Source: Candidatus Jettenia caeni
Lineage (GTDB): Bacteria; Planctomycetota; Brocadiia; Brocadiales; Brocadiaceae
Direction of reading: 5' to 3'
Length of the DNA: 64,000 nucleotides
Assembly (NCBI GenBank): GCA_000296795.1
Contig: BAFH01000003.1
Coordinates: 620,401-684,400 of the forward strand
Shown here: positions 52,837 through 62,340 of the stretch, piece after piece
Numbering within the stretch: position 1 is the stretch's first letter
Layout of the letters: every line of letters begins with the position of its first letter
Translations under genes and position numbers: made by a program
Notes under the pieces: model-generated
Databases searched by the model: none
What the model saw: the letters and a program-made list of their open reading frames with translations, nothing else
What the model was told of the DNA's origin: nothing

Positions 52837-53381
52837 AATGACTCCTTTTTAATAAAATCGAAAGCCTTCAATACGGCTGCAATATTCTTTTCTCCTACCG
52901 AGCCTGGAAATTTATGATGAATTGCCTTTCGGATACCCTCTAAGCTAATTTCTCCGGTGGCCGCAGCAAAAGCCCCCAGAAGGGTTGTATTCATAATGGG
53001 TCTTCCGATTACTTCTAAAGCAATTTCCATAGCCGGAATTGTCTTTACTTTGATAGTAGTATTTACACCTAATTCAGCCACCTTTTTCTTCGAATTAATT
53101 AACAACAGTCCGTCTTCTTGTAATCCATCAAGGACATTAATTACCTCTAAGAGCGTGGGGTCTTGTACAATAACATAATTAGGTTTATAAACCTGGCTTC
53201 TGATACGGATAGGCTTATCACTAATTCGAACAAATGCCTGAACAGGTGCTCCCATCCTTTCTGATCCAAATGATGGAAATGCCTGCGCATATTTTCCATC
53301 ACTATGAGCTGCAAAACCTAACAATTCTGCTGCTGTCACGGAACCTTGCCCCCCTCGTCCATGAACCCTGATCTCGATCAA
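52833..53381 (-). CDS. porC: Pyruvate:ferredoxin oxidoreductase, gamma subunit
   Basis: The 182-residue subunit starts IEIRVHGRGGQGSVTAAELLGFAAHSDGKYAQAFPSFGSERMGAPVQAFVRIS, the hallmark of gamma subunits of 2-oxoacid:ferredoxin oxidoreductases. It also has the later NTTLLGAFAAATGEIS. It is the first por gene and is 34 bases downstream of the cyclase-family gene, so the cyclase may be co-transcribed. Substrate specificity (pyruvate versus 2-oxoisovalerate) is inferred from the alpha subunit and context, not proven. Confidence 0.92.
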   Translation of the reverse strand: MIEIRVHGRGGQGSVTAAELLGFAAHSDGKYAQAFPSFGSERMGAPVQAFVRISDKPIRIRSQVYKPNYVIVQDPTLLEVINVLDGLQEDGLLLINSKKKVAELGVNTTIKVKTIPAMEIALEVIGRPIMNTTLLGAFAAATGEISLEGIRKAIHHKFPGSVGEKNIAAVLKAFDFIKKESL

Positions 53382-53415
53382 TGAATATGTACCTCCTATC
53401 TGGTTATTATTTTCA

Positions 53416-54045
53416 TTATGATATATTTTTTAAAATTACCCGTGCCGGGCTTCCATCACCATCCTTTATCTTTAATGGTAATGCGATCAATTCATAATTA
53501 CCTGCTTTTACGTTACTTAAGTCGAGGCCTTCAATAATGACAACGTCTTTTCTTAACAGGATATGGTGGGTATCAGCATAGGTACTTTCAAATTTTTCAA
53601 CGGAAAGATAATCTATCCCTATGAGTTTTACCTCGTTATCGACTAAGTATTGGGCAGCTTCTTTTGTGATATAGATGAAATCTTTTTTAAACTCTGAGAG
53701 TTTCCAGTAAGTAGAATTAATAGTCTTAAAAATAACTCTTTTAACACCTTTTAATTGTAATAATTTTACCTCATCCAAATCAATCTTTTCTTTATTTTTT
53801 ATATCGAATACCGTTGCATTTCCTATGAGGTAATCTAAGGGGATTTGATCTATTTTGATGCCGTTTTCTTCAAAATGATAGGGCGCATCAATATGGGTTC
53901 CGCAATGTGAGCCGAACTTTAATTCGGATACATTACTGGAATCACCCTGAGAAATCAAGCTTGTTTTTCGGATAGCTACAGGCGGGTCAGTAGGCCAGGT
54001 AATGAGGGTATTTGATATTGTGAGTGTAACGTCGTAGAAGCTCAT
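53416..54045 (-). CDS. Cyclase-family (KynB-like) metal hydrolase
   Basis: The 209-residue protein has the family's H-x-G-T-H-x-D-A-P-x-H motif (SHCGTHIDAPYHF, near residues 46-58), the W-P-T-D-P N-terminal turn and a late GIDYLSVEKF, ending with LPLKIKDGDGSPARVIL. Kynurenine formamidase (KynB) is the best-known member, but many members have other or unknown substrates. No tryptophan-catabolism genes are near. It probably shares a transcript with por genes downstream. Confidence 0.88.
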   Translation of the reverse strand: MSFYDVTLTISNTLITWPTDPPVAIRKTSLISQGDSSNVSELKFGSHCGTHIDAPYHFEENGIKIDQIPLDYLIGNATVFDIKNKEKIDLDEVKLLQLKGVKRVIFKTINSTYWKLSEFKKDFIYITKEAAQYLVDNEVKLIGIDYLSVEKFESTYADTHHILLRKDVVIIEGLDLSNVKAGNYELIALPLKIKDGDGSPARVILKNIS

Positions 54046-54165
54046 TGGTTGAATGACAGGTAAATGCGAAGGATAAAATCCAAAAAATAGATTCTTTGCT
54101 TTTTAAGGATGGCAAAGGACTGAATAATTATAAAGAACTTTACTTAAAGAATAAACAAATGGATG

Positions 54166-54990
54166 TTAGTATGAAGTAAGACCTTTTGCAAATCTCAACA
54201 TATCGCTTATGTTAATATCTGAGGTAAGGCAGTAAGTGATACCGTCCTCTTGCCATAATACAGCATTAAATCCACGGCAGTTTCCTATATAAAATTCTTG
54301 AGACCCTAATCGGACTCTTTCCAGATTTCCCGTTGAGAGGGTGTTTTTGTGTATTGTTTGGAGTGACAGTTTATTACCGCCCTTATCAAAGATAACACAC
54401 GGACTGTTTGCCCCATAAGATCGAACGGGTATTCCTCCGGTACGGATTTGTCTTGTATCCAGAACGGGAGATGAATTCTCCAAATTGGTATTTAAGGTAT
54501 TTCCAAGATATTTATTTACTTCACCGACAACAGAGGTTTTCTCATTAAACACCAAATTGTTATTTACCGCTACAACATGGTTTTTTACAGCATTATCAAC
54601 AATAGATACGGGATCGTTATCATAATAATTTGAGTAATAAAAAATACCACCTGCCAGAAAGAGAAGTACAGATGCTGCTACTGCGTATAAACGGGAAGAA
54701 AGGAATGTGCTTCGTGGATTTCGTTGATAAATAATCTCTTTAACAGCGCGCCTGGTGTCCTCAGCATCAAGAGAATTAAGTTGGCTAAGGATTCTGTTTT
54801 GAAGATACACAGGAGCTGTGATGTTTGTGCAGTATGCTTTTACTAAAGATCGAATACCTTTTTCAAATTCATACCTTTGGCGGCATTCATCACAGTGGCC
54901 AAGATGTTCTTGAATCATTACATAATGAGGTTCGTGGACCTCTCTATCCATGAATTCATGAAGATATTTCATCGTATCAATACAAGACAT
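54166..54990 (-). CDS. Membrane anti-sigma factor with zinc finger
   Basis: The 274-residue protein has an N-terminal zinc-binding anti-sigma domain (H29-G-H-C32-D-E-C35 within EHLGHCDECRQRYEFEKG), a single membrane helix (LYAVAASVLLFLAGGIFYYS, about 107-126) and an extracytoplasmic domain of about 145 residues ending in a region like a DUF3379/sensor tail. It binds the ECF sigma factor encoded just upstream (one-base overlap) and holds it until an envelope signal is received. The sensory part is unrecognised. Confidence 0.85.
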   Translation of the reverse strand: MSCIDTMKYLHEFMDREVHEPHYVMIQEHLGHCDECRQRYEFEKGIRSLVKAYCTNITAPVYLQNRILSQLNSLDAEDTRRAVKEIIYQRNPRSTFLSSRLYAVAASVLLFLAGGIFYYSNYYDNDPVSIVDNAVKNHVVAVNNNLVFNEKTSVVGEVNKYLGNTLNTNLENSSPVLDTRQIRTGGIPVRSYGANSPCVIFDKGGNKLSLQTIHKNTLSTGNLERVRLGSQEFYIGNCRGFNAVLWQEDGITYCLTSDINISDMLRFAKGLTSY

Positions 54991-55580
54991 TATTTTTTCC
55001 TCTTAATAAAGCCTCTGTCTTTCGCATATTCTCGCAGACTCTTTTGGAGTAATTTTCTTCCCCTGTTAAGTCTGGATTTTATGGTTCCAATAGGCACATT
55101 CGTAATTTCCGCAATATCTTTATAAGGCAATTCCTCTACATCTGAAAGCAGGACAGCTTCCCGGTATTCAAGAGGCAGGCTGTCAATTGCATGCTTTACA
55201 TCATCTTCCATCAGGTTACTCAAATCAGTATATTTACTTTCTAAAGTATCTGATGGTTCTTCGGATCTCTTTTCTTCATCATAGGTTATATGATTATTGA
55301 GTGATTCCGTATCCTCGTAAAAGAACTCATTCGGCATACTCATTGTTTTTCGATACTTATTGATAAAGGTATTCCGAAGGATCTTAAAAAGCCACGCTTT
55401 TATATTTGTCCCCTTTTCAAAAGTATTAAAAAACCGGTAGGCTTTTAAATACGTTTCCTGGACAAGGTCTTCGGCTTCCTCTTTATTAAGTATCAGGCGC
55501 AATGCCATATTATAGAGGGAATCGATATGCCTCATGGCAATTTCTTCAAATTCTTTCCTTCTGTTATTTTCTTCCCTCAT
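54990..55580 (-). CDS. ECF sigma factor (RpoE-like)
   Basis: The 196-residue protein has region 2 (FEEIAMRHIDSLYNMALRLILNKEEAEDLVQETYLKAYRFFNTFEKGTNIKAWLFKILRNTFINKYRK) and region 4 (AIDSLPLEYREAVLLSDVEELPYKDIAEITNVPIGTIKSRLNRGRKLLQKSL). The insert between them is longer than usual. It recruits RNA polymerase to stress promoters. A minus-strand promoter lies 66-94 bases upstream at 55646-55674. The downstream anti-sigma gene overlaps by one base. Confidence 0.93.
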   Translation of the reverse strand: MREENNRRKEFEEIAMRHIDSLYNMALRLILNKEEAEDLVQETYLKAYRFFNTFEKGTNIKAWLFKILRNTFINKYRKTMSMPNEFFYEDTESLNNHITYDEEKRSEEPSDTLESKYTDLSNLMEDDVKHAIDSLPLEYREAVLLSDVEELPYKDIAEITNVPIGTIKSRLNRGRKLLQKSLREYAKDRGFIKRKK

Positions 55581-55645
55581 TGTCTTTAGATTCCAATTTT
55601 CTAAAACAAAAAAACACTGTATAAGGTTCCCATTTTACAAGAGAC

Positions 55646-55674
55646 ATTATATAAGTTTATATATGTAAATTCAA
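55646..55674 (-). promoter_or_regulatory. Sigma-70-like promoter of the sigma/anti-sigma operon
   Basis: The minus strand reads TTGAAT (55674-55669), a 17-base AT-rich spacer, then TATAAT (55651-55646). The predicted start is near 55640, giving a leader of about 60 bases. This is a housekeeping-type promoter; no ECF-type AAC/CGT pair was noticed, so autoregulation is not evident. Confidence 0.65.
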
Positions 55675-56058
55675 GACAATATAAGGTTTGTGGAAAAAAT
55701 GAATTTTTGATATGATAGATGCAAAAGCAATATTTTACGAAGAGAAGATTTGCAAAAAAGAGATGAATTAGGCTCCACCGCAATGCCGTGAGAGGATATC
55801 TTTTGGACCCGTGTTTTATAGTAGGTTACCCCATGATAGCTTTGTACTTTTCTTATAAAGAAGAGTACGCTTACTAGCAAAGACGGGCTACCAAAATGAT
55901 AGTATAGGTCCTTAAAAATAACGCCTCAAAACACGCACATGGCAGAGCCTAAAGAACTTTTGGTATCTTAGCAATTAGGCAATGTTCAGGCAAGGGAAAA
56001 ATATTTGTGTATGGATTTACTTGACAGAATACCTTTTCTGAAGGTAACATAAACCACC
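55675..56058. other. Intergenic region between divergent genes
   Basis: No gene was seen in about 380 bases between the sigma promoter and the gene at 56059. The plus-strand gene has GAAGGTAAC about 13 bases before its ATG. Confidence 0.4.
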
Positions 56059-57075
56059 ATGAAACTTGGAGCGAGCTATTTTGCGAACCGGATACTGCGC
56101 CATGTCCGGGAAGATATGAAGAAGATGACCGATGATGGCTGTAATTTTGTCGTTCATACTTTGAGTGAGTACGATACGCTGTATCATTCGGGCACGATGG
56201 TCGATATAGTGAAGGCAAGTCACGAAGCCGGATTGGAGGTCTTTCTTGATCCATGGGGTGTCGGGCGTGTTTTTGGCGGAGAGTCCTTCTCTACCTTTGT
56301 CAAACTCTATCCACACTGCAGACAACGATTAAGTTTTTCAGAAGGCGAGATAAGAACATACAAGGCATGTTTAAACTCAAAGACATTTCGGGATACCATG
56401 CTGGCATGGATTGAATTTGCAGCAAAGACAAAGGCGGAAGGTATATTGTGGGATGAGCCGCATCTGTTTTTTGGAGAGTTTACCTCTTTGTTCGGAGGTT
56501 TAAAGAGGGATATTTGGGGATGTACCTGTAGTGTATGTGGCGATATTTTTAAACATACCTACGGCTACGAGATGCCTCTGGATTTTACCGAAGACGTAAA
56601 GGCGTTTCGACAAATGACGATTGTCAATTTTCTTGCGTACCTGGCGAATGAGGCATCTGAAAAGGGATTAAAGAGTGCAGTTTGTTTATTCCCAAAAACT
56701 GATCCCCGATATGGTATCTATGAATGGGAAAAGGTCGCCACGATTAAAAGTATACATATCTTCGGGAGTGATCCTTATTGGTACAGTTATAAACAAGATG
56801 TAACTGAATTTGTGAGTCGTATTTCTCATGATGTGATTGCCCTTTCAAAGAAATATAACAAAGAACCTCAAATATGGATACAGGGTTATCGGGTGCCTGC
56901 AAACAGAGAAGACGAGATTACAACAGCGATAGATGTGGCTTACAATTCAGGGATCCGAAACATAGCCACATGGAGCTTTGAGGGAACCGATTGTATGACG
57001 TATGTACGGTCCGAACGTCCCGAAGTTGTTTGGCACAATGTCCGTAATGCCTATCTGAAATATAAAAATATATAG
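56059..57075 (+). CDS. Uncharacterised TIM-barrel-like protein next to biotin genes
   Basis: The 338-residue protein has no signal peptide. It has the look of a glycosidase-type barrel: GLEVFLDPWGVGRVFGGE, AEGILWDEPHLFF, FGSDPYWYSY, IWIQGYRVPANREDEITTAIDVAYNSGIRNIATWSFEGTDCMTY. The W-D-E-P-H and W-x-F-E-G positions resemble carboxylate-bearing strand ends. Four cysteines in CTCSVCGDIF and AC could bind a metal. I cannot name a family or substrate. It precedes bioB on the same strand with 159 bases between, which hold an inverted repeat. Confidence 0.6.
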   Translation: MKLGASYFANRILRHVREDMKKMTDDGCNFVVHTLSEYDTLYHSGTMVDIVKASHEAGLEVFLDPWGVGRVFGGESFSTFVKLYPHCRQRLSFSEGEIRTYKACLNSKTFRDTMLAWIEFAAKTKAEGILWDEPHLFFGEFTSLFGGLKRDIWGCTCSVCGDIFKHTYGYEMPLDFTEDVKAFRQMTIVNFLAYLANEASEKGLKSAVCLFPKTDPRYGIYEWEKVATIKSIHIFGSDPYWYSYKQDVTEFVSRISHDVIALSKKYNKEPQIWIQGYRVPANREDEITTAIDVAYNSGIRNIATWSFEGTDCMTYVRSERPEVVWHNVRNAYLKYKNI

Positions 57076-57082
57076 TTTAGTC

Positions 57083-57215
57083 ATGAATGAACACACATGG
57101 GCACGAATGAAGAAGCACGTAAGAAAAAGAGGAACAAGATAAAAACCTTTCTGCTTGTTGCCTCTTTTACTCTTATTTCGTGTAAATTCGTGTTCATTCG
57201 TGGCTCATGGTATTT
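57083..57215. repeat. Imperfect inverted repeat between hypothetical gene and bioB
   Basis: The left arm ATGAATGAACAC plus ACGAATGA (57083-57112) and the right arm TTCGTG plus GTGTTCATTCGTGGCTCAT (57177-57208) are complementary over most of their length. Such ATGAATGAACAC/GTGTTCATTCGTGG palindromes are typical small dispersed repeats. No coding role is seen. Confidence 0.55.
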
Positions 57216-57234
57216 GTAGCTAAAATTACTTACG

Positions 57235-58218
57235 ATGAATGATAAAATAAAAAAAATTGCGCACCGTTCCTTACAGAATGAACCTGTCAGTCGCGATGAT
57301 GCCCTATTTCTTATGGAAATAGAGGGCGATGAGATTTATGATGTATTCTATTGGGCTAATCAGATACGTTTACAGTATTTTGGGCATGATATAAATACCT
57401 GCTCTATTGTTAGCGCAAAACAGGGTAAATGCACAGAGGATTGTAGTTTCTGTTCTCAGTCTGCCCGTTATCATACGAGCATTGATGCCTTTCCATTCGT
57501 AAGTACAAATAAGATACTCGATGGCGCCAAATATGCGGAACAGACGGGTTCAAGCTCTCTTGGTATCGTTACCAGCGGATATAGCATCGATAATCCTCAT
57601 GAGCTTGATAAGATTTGCGAGGCAATAAAAACCGTTGTTCTGAATACCGGCGTCCATCCGCATGGTTCTTTTGGAACACTGACAAAAGAAACAGCGGTAT
57701 CTTTAGTGAAAAGTGGACTCAGAAGGATTAATCACAACCTGGAGACATCTGAGAGGTTTTTTCCAAAGGTATGTTCAACACACACGTTTACTGACCGGGT
57801 AAATACTATCTATGCTGCAAAGGAGGCTGGATTAGAAATATGCAGTGGCGCAATCTTTGGTATCGGGGAAGAGAGAGAAGACCGTATTCATCTGTTGTTT
57901 ACCTTGAAAGATTTGGAGGTCGATGTTGTTCCTTTAAATTTTTTATATCCGATCGCTGGTACGCCACTGGAAAACAGCGCCTCTTTAGTACCGAGGGAAG
58001 CATTAAAGATTATTTCTGTATTTCGATTCGTTTTGCCTGATAAGGAAATTAAAATCGCGGGTGGCCGTGAAAAGAATCTGCGTGATTTACAATCATGGAT
58101 GTTTTATGCAGGCGCTAATAGTACGATGATTGGAAACTATCTGACTACAAAGGGAAGAAAGATAGAAGATGATTTGCAAATGATAAAAGATCTTGAATTG
58201 GAATTGAAAATATCATAG
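57235..58218 (+). CDS. bioB: Biotin synthase
   Basis: This 327-residue radical SAM enzyme inserts sulfur into dethiobiotin. The SAM cluster motif is C-x3-C-x2-C in KQGKCTEDCSFCSQSARY near residues 65-72. The later GTLTKETA, RINHNLETSERFF, GAIFGIGEEREDRI and AGGREKNLRDLQ stretches are BioB-specific. The start is an ATG preceded by TTACG, with only a weak ribosome binding site. It is followed after 297 bases by bioF. BioA and BioD are not in this window. Confidence 0.95.
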   Translation: MNDKIKKIAHRSLQNEPVSRDDALFLMEIEGDEIYDVFYWANQIRLQYFGHDINTCSIVSAKQGKCTEDCSFCSQSARYHTSIDAFPFVSTNKILDGAKYAEQTGSSSLGIVTSGYSIDNPHELDKICEAIKTVVLNTGVHPHGSFGTLTKETAVSLVKSGLRRINHNLETSERFFPKVCSTHTFTDRVNTIYAAKEAGLEICSGAIFGIGEEREDRIHLLFTLKDLEVDVVPLNFLYPIAGTPLENSASLVPREALKIISVFRFVLPDKEIKIAGGREKNLRDLQSWMFYAGANSTMIGNYLTTKGRKIEDDLQMIKDLELELKIS

Positions 58219-58515
58219 CACAGCAAAGCTGCAACCAAAAAGAGTTTAACCACAAAGCACACAAAGTTTTACACAAAGGACACAAAGAAAAACTTACAAA
58301 AAAAAGAAGTTTTTACAGGGTAATACTCTAAGAGGAACAGAAGATATACATCTCTTGATCTCCTCCTGGCAGAGAGGAAACGAATACCTGTTCCTTAATC
58401 TCTTCTTTTCCGAAAATACATACGCTTACCCGTGGGTTACTACAAGGGGTAAACTTCCAATGAAAATCCTGATACTACAGAGATATACATAAGCTATACA
58501 AGAAATATTTGTGCG
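58219..58515. other. Intergenic region bioB-bioF
   Basis: This is about 300 bases without a gene. It contains an ACAAAG-rich segment (CACAAAGCACACAAAG, ACACAAAGGACACAAAG) that looks like a small repeat, and nothing else recognisable. Confidence 0.4.
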
Positions 58516-59703
58516 ATGGGGACAGATTTTATTTTAGATGAGTTAAAAGGATTAAAAGACCGCTCCCTCATGCGTGAGTATAGAACTATCGAAGGTCCGC
58601 AGGGTCCCCATATTCAAATCCAGGGCACATCATATTTATCATTCTGTTCAAACAACTATCTTGGACTTGCCAATCATCCAAAAATAAAACAGGCTGCTAT
58701 TGAAGCTATCCATCAATACGGATGGGGTACCGGCGCTTCACGATTGGTTTCCGGAAATATGATCCTTCATGAAAAACTTGAAAAGAAAATTGCGGAGTTT
58801 AAGGGAACGGAGGCCGCTCTGCTATTCCCGACTGGTTACATGGCTAATATGGGCGCTTTATGTGCCCTTGTCACAAAAGGAGACCTTGTTATTGGAGATA
58901 AACTGAATCACGCAAGTATTGTTGACGGCTGTCGCCAATCCGGTGCAACCTTCCGCATCTATCCTCATAATAATATTCATAAATTAGAATCATTATTACA
59001 AAGGTCTGCTCCATTCCGCAGAAAGTTGATCGTTACTGATAGTGTGTTTAGTATGGACGGTGATATTGCATTGTTACCGGAAATTGTAGAGATTGCCAAA
59101 AGATACGATGCCATGCTTATGATAGACGATGCTCATGCAACAGGGGTGTTTGGAAGACAGGGGAAAGGTATGATTGAACACTACGGGCTTGAGGGAAAGA
59201 TTGATATTATTATGGGATCATTGAGTAAGGCCATCGGTAGTGTTGGTGGATTCATTGCCGGAAGTAACTACCTTATTGACTTCTTAAAGAATAAAGCCCG
59301 TTCTTTCATCTACACAACAGCCTTGCCTCCTTCCCTATGTGCCGCATCATTAGCGGGATTAACGCTTATCCAGGAGGATATATCTCTTATTGATAGGTTA
59401 TGGAGTAATATTAACTATGTAAAATTCCGGTTATCGGAATTTATCCACACGATAGCAGTGGAAAGCCCGATTGTTCCTATCGTTATTGGACCGGCAAAAG
59501 ATGCTCTTGATTTATCCGAGATACTCTACAGAAGAGGGATTTTAATTCCTGCGATTCGGCCGCCTACCGTGCCTTCAGGTACGAGCCGGTTGCGGATTTC
59601 CTTAATGGCTACTCATACCGAAGAGGATATAAACAGGTTACTGGATACTTTGAAAGATATTGGATTTTTAACCTTCGGGAATCATAAAACCTCAGATCAA
59701 TAA
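58516..59703 (+). CDS. bioF: 8-amino-7-oxononanoate synthase
   Basis: The 395-residue alpha-oxoamine synthase joins pimeloyl thioester and alanine in biotin synthesis. It shows FCSNNYLGLANHPKIKQAA, GWGTGASRLVSGN, TDSVFSMDGDIALLPEI, MIDDAHATGVFG and the PLP lysine in IMGSLSKAIGSVGGF. The close relative glycine C-acetyltransferase (Kbl) is the main alternative; the neighbouring bioB favours BioF. The length is normal. The next gene, alr, starts 54 bases after its stop. Confidence 0.9.
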   Translation: MGTDFILDELKGLKDRSLMREYRTIEGPQGPHIQIQGTSYLSFCSNNYLGLANHPKIKQAAIEAIHQYGWGTGASRLVSGNMILHEKLEKKIAEFKGTEAALLFPTGYMANMGALCALVTKGDLVIGDKLNHASIVDGCRQSGATFRIYPHNNIHKLESLLQRSAPFRRKLIVTDSVFSMDGDIALLPEIVEIAKRYDAMLMIDDAHATGVFGRQGKGMIEHYGLEGKIDIIMGSLSKAIGSVGGFIAGSNYLIDFLKNKARSFIYTTALPPSLCAASLAGLTLIQEDISLIDRLWSNINYVKFRLSEFIHTIAVESPIVPIVIGPAKDALDLSEILYRRGILIPAIRPPTVPSGTSRLRISLMATHTEEDINRLLDTLKDIGFLTFGNHKTSDQ

Positions 59704-59757
59704 ATTACCTCTTGATCTACAAATTTCACAGATTGGAAATAAATTTTAAGAAAAATT

Positions 59758-60873
59758 ATGCATAGACCAACATGGGTTGAAATTGATTTGAGTGCCCTCA
59801 GGTATAACGTATTGGCCCTGAAGAGGAAAGTCGGGCCGGAAGTAAAAATTATAGGTATTGTCAAAGCAGATGCCTACGGCCACGGTGATTATGAAGTAAG
59901 TAAAATTCTGATAAATCAGGGTGTCGAGATGCTTGGTATAGCTATCCTTGAAGAAGGCGTCCGCCTGAGGGAAAAAGGAATAAGAGCGCCGATATTACTT
60001 CTGGGAGGGCTTTTTGAGGAACAAATACCCAGTGTTATTGAATACGATTTAACGCCGACTGTTTATGACCTGAAGCTTGCCTCTGTGTTATCAAAGAGAG
60101 CAGCATATTTAAATAAAATTGTGAAAGTCCATATGTATGTGGATACCGGCATGGGGAGTATTGGTGTGAAGTACACCAGAGCTGTAGAATTTATACAGGG
60201 TATACAAGAGATGAAAAACCTTTTCATCGAAGGGATCTATACTCACTGCTCATGTTCTGACGAAAGGGATTCAGAGTATACCAATCTACAAATAAAAAGA
60301 TTCCGAGAGGTATTAGCAGCTCCTGAAACAATCAATATGGGTATTCCTTTAAGACATATGGCAAATAGCGGCGCCATACTTGGTTACTTTGATGCTTATT
60401 TTACTATGGTTAGACCAGGCCTGGCGTTGTATGGGTTATATCCTTCAGAAGAGGTATCAAGGGAGATTGGCATTCGACCTGTGATGAGCTTTAAGACAAG
60501 GATTATTCATATTAAGCATATGGAACCAGGGGATGTTGTCGGTTATGGCAGAGGGTACAGGATTAACCGACCTACCCGTGTTGCAACCCTTCCCTTAGGG
60601 TATGATGATGGCTATAGTCGATTACTCTCCAATCAGGGAAAGGTTATTATAAGGGGCGTAAAAGCATCTATTATTGGCCGTATTTGTATGGATCAATGTT
60701 TCGTGGATGTAAGCTATATAAAAGAGGTATCGGTAGGGGATGAAGTTGTGCTTTATGGTATTCAGGGGCGGGAGTCGATAGCTGTAGAATCGGTTGCGAA
60801 ACAGTTAAACACCATCCCCTATGAGATTGTTTGTAATGTAAGCAAACGTGTACCGAGGGTTTATATTAATTGA
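59758..60873 (+). CDS. alr: Alanine racemase
   Basis: This 371-residue PLP enzyme interconverts L- and D-alanine for peptidoglycan. K36 in GIVKADAYGHG is the PLP lysine. The C-terminal catalytic tyrosine region is VVGYGRGYRINRPTRVATLPLGYDDGY. IGRICMDQCFVDV is also diagnostic. It is co-oriented with bioB and bioF and may share their transcript. Its presence is of interest if the host is a planctomycete, as the group does make peptidoglycan. Confidence 0.95.
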   Translation: MHRPTWVEIDLSALRYNVLALKRKVGPEVKIIGIVKADAYGHGDYEVSKILINQGVEMLGIAILEEGVRLREKGIRAPILLLGGLFEEQIPSVIEYDLTPTVYDLKLASVLSKRAAYLNKIVKVHMYVDTGMGSIGVKYTRAVEFIQGIQEMKNLFIEGIYTHCSCSDERDSEYTNLQIKRFREVLAAPETINMGIPLRHMANSGAILGYFDAYFTMVRPGLALYGLYPSEEVSREIGIRPVMSFKTRIIHIKHMEPGDVVGYGRGYRINRPTRVATLPLGYDDGYSRLLSNQGKVIIRGVKASIIGRICMDQCFVDVSYIKEVSVGDEVVLYGIQGRESIAVESVAKQLNTIPYEIVCNVSKRVPRVYIN

Positions 60874-60960
60874 TAAGAGAAATTACCGTTTTTATACAAA
60901 ATAGGGGAGGGGGTTATTTTCCTGCCGGTAGTATCTCTATTTACTGTGTCTATGGCTATG

Positions 60961-62340
60961 TTACGTCGTTATCCCCAATTTGCTCATCTTATATTTTAAT
61001 ATTCTTCGTGTTGTTTTTAGGAATTGCGCAGCTCTGGTTTGTCTGCCGTTTGCTTTTTGAAGGGCTTTTTCTATGATTTCTTTTTCTATACGAGAGACGA
61101 TCTCATCAAGTGATTCAATTCCCGATAATTCAACTGGATTGGTTATATTATGTGAGGTAGTATAATCAAATTCTTTTCTGATTTCCAAAGGAAGGTGTTC
61201 GCCGAGAATGGCATCACTGTCCCCGTAAAGGGTAAGCACTCTTTCGATAACATTTTTCAATTCTCTTATATTCCCTGGCCATAAGTAATTTTCCAACAGC
61301 TTCATTGCTGATGGGTGAATTCTTTTTGCTTTGGAGTGGAATTCCTTTTTATATTTTTGAAAATAATGATTTATCAGAAGCGGGATATCCTCTTTCCTCT
61401 CCCTTAAGGGGGGTAAATCTATAGGGACAACATTTATCCGGTAAAATAAATCCTCACGGAATGTGCCTTTCGCAATTGCAGTTTTAAGGTCGACATTGGT
61501 AGCTGCAATTAACCGGACATCAATGCTTATTGTCTTCGTGCCTCCAACCCGCACAAACTCATATTCCTGTGAAACCCGTAAAAGTTTTGCCTGGTTTGCT
61601 AAACTCATTTCGCTGATTTCATCCAGAAATATAGTGCCACCGTTTGCCAATTCGAAACGTCCTGTTTTTTTATCGGTTGCATTGGTAAATGCACCCTTCT
61701 CATGTCCAAACAATTCACTCTCTAACAGGTTATCATGCAAGTTGGGGCAGCTTACAGCGATAAAGGGCTTGGCATTTCTTGAACTTTGCACGTGTATTGC
61801 CCGGGCAATAAGTTCCTTTCCCGTACCACTCTCACCCCGAATAAGCGCTGGAGAATTCCCTTTTGCTACCCTCATAACCGTGTCGACGATTTGTCTCATG
61901 GTAGGGCATTGTCCGATAATATTATTAAATTCGAAATCTTTATTTATTTCAGAGCGAAGATATGCTACCTCCTGCGAGAGTTCTCTTGAATGGAGTATTT
62001 TATCGATAATGAGTTTGATTTCTTCCACATCAAACGGTTTTACAATATAATCAGAAGCGCCTAGTTTCATGGAATCAATAGCTGTTTTAACCGTTTTTAT
62101 CGCGGTGACTATTATGGTATCGATATCGTGATACGTTTTATTGATTTCTTTAAGGACGTCCAGTCCTGCCATTCCCGGCATAATAATATCGAGAATTACT
62201 AAATTAACACTCTCATTACGGAGGATTTCTAACGCTTTTAAACCATCATTGGCAGTAAGAACCCTGTAGGTATCTTTTAATATCATTCTAAACGATTCAA
62301 GTATTCCTATTTCATCATCAACTACCAGAATAGTTTTCAT
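60961..62340 (-). CDS. Sigma-54-dependent response regulator (NtrC family)
   Basis: The 459-residue protein has a receiver domain with D51 (VILDIIMPG), an AAA+ domain at about 135-370 with Walker A GESGTGKE and Walker B TIFLDEI, and a Fis-type HTH at the end (EKALQKANGRQTRAAQFLKTTRRILKYKMSKL). The sigma-54 contact loop, usually GAFTGA, reads GAFTNA here. It activates sigma-54 promoters on phosphorylation. No histidine kinase is adjacent. The stop lies 87 bases from the alr stop (convergent). Confidence 0.93.
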   Translation of the reverse strand: MKTILVVDDEIGILESFRMILKDTYRVLTANDGLKALEILRNESVNLVILDIIMPGMAGLDVLKEINKTYHDIDTIIVTAIKTVKTAIDSMKLGASDYIVKPFDVEEIKLIIDKILHSRELSQEVAYLRSEINKDFEFNNIIGQCPTMRQIVDTVMRVAKGNSPALIRGESGTGKELIARAIHVQSSRNAKPFIAVSCPNLHDNLLESELFGHEKGAFTNATDKKTGRFELANGGTIFLDEISEMSLANQAKLLRVSQEYEFVRVGGTKTISIDVRLIAATNVDLKTAIAKGTFREDLFYRINVVPIDLPPLRERKEDIPLLINHYFQKYKKEFHSKAKRIHPSAMKLLENYLWPGNIRELKNVIERVLTLYGDSDAILGEHLPLEIRKEFDYTTSHNITNPVELSGIESLDEIVSRIEKEIIEKALQKANGRQTRAAQFLKTTRRILKYKMSKLGITT

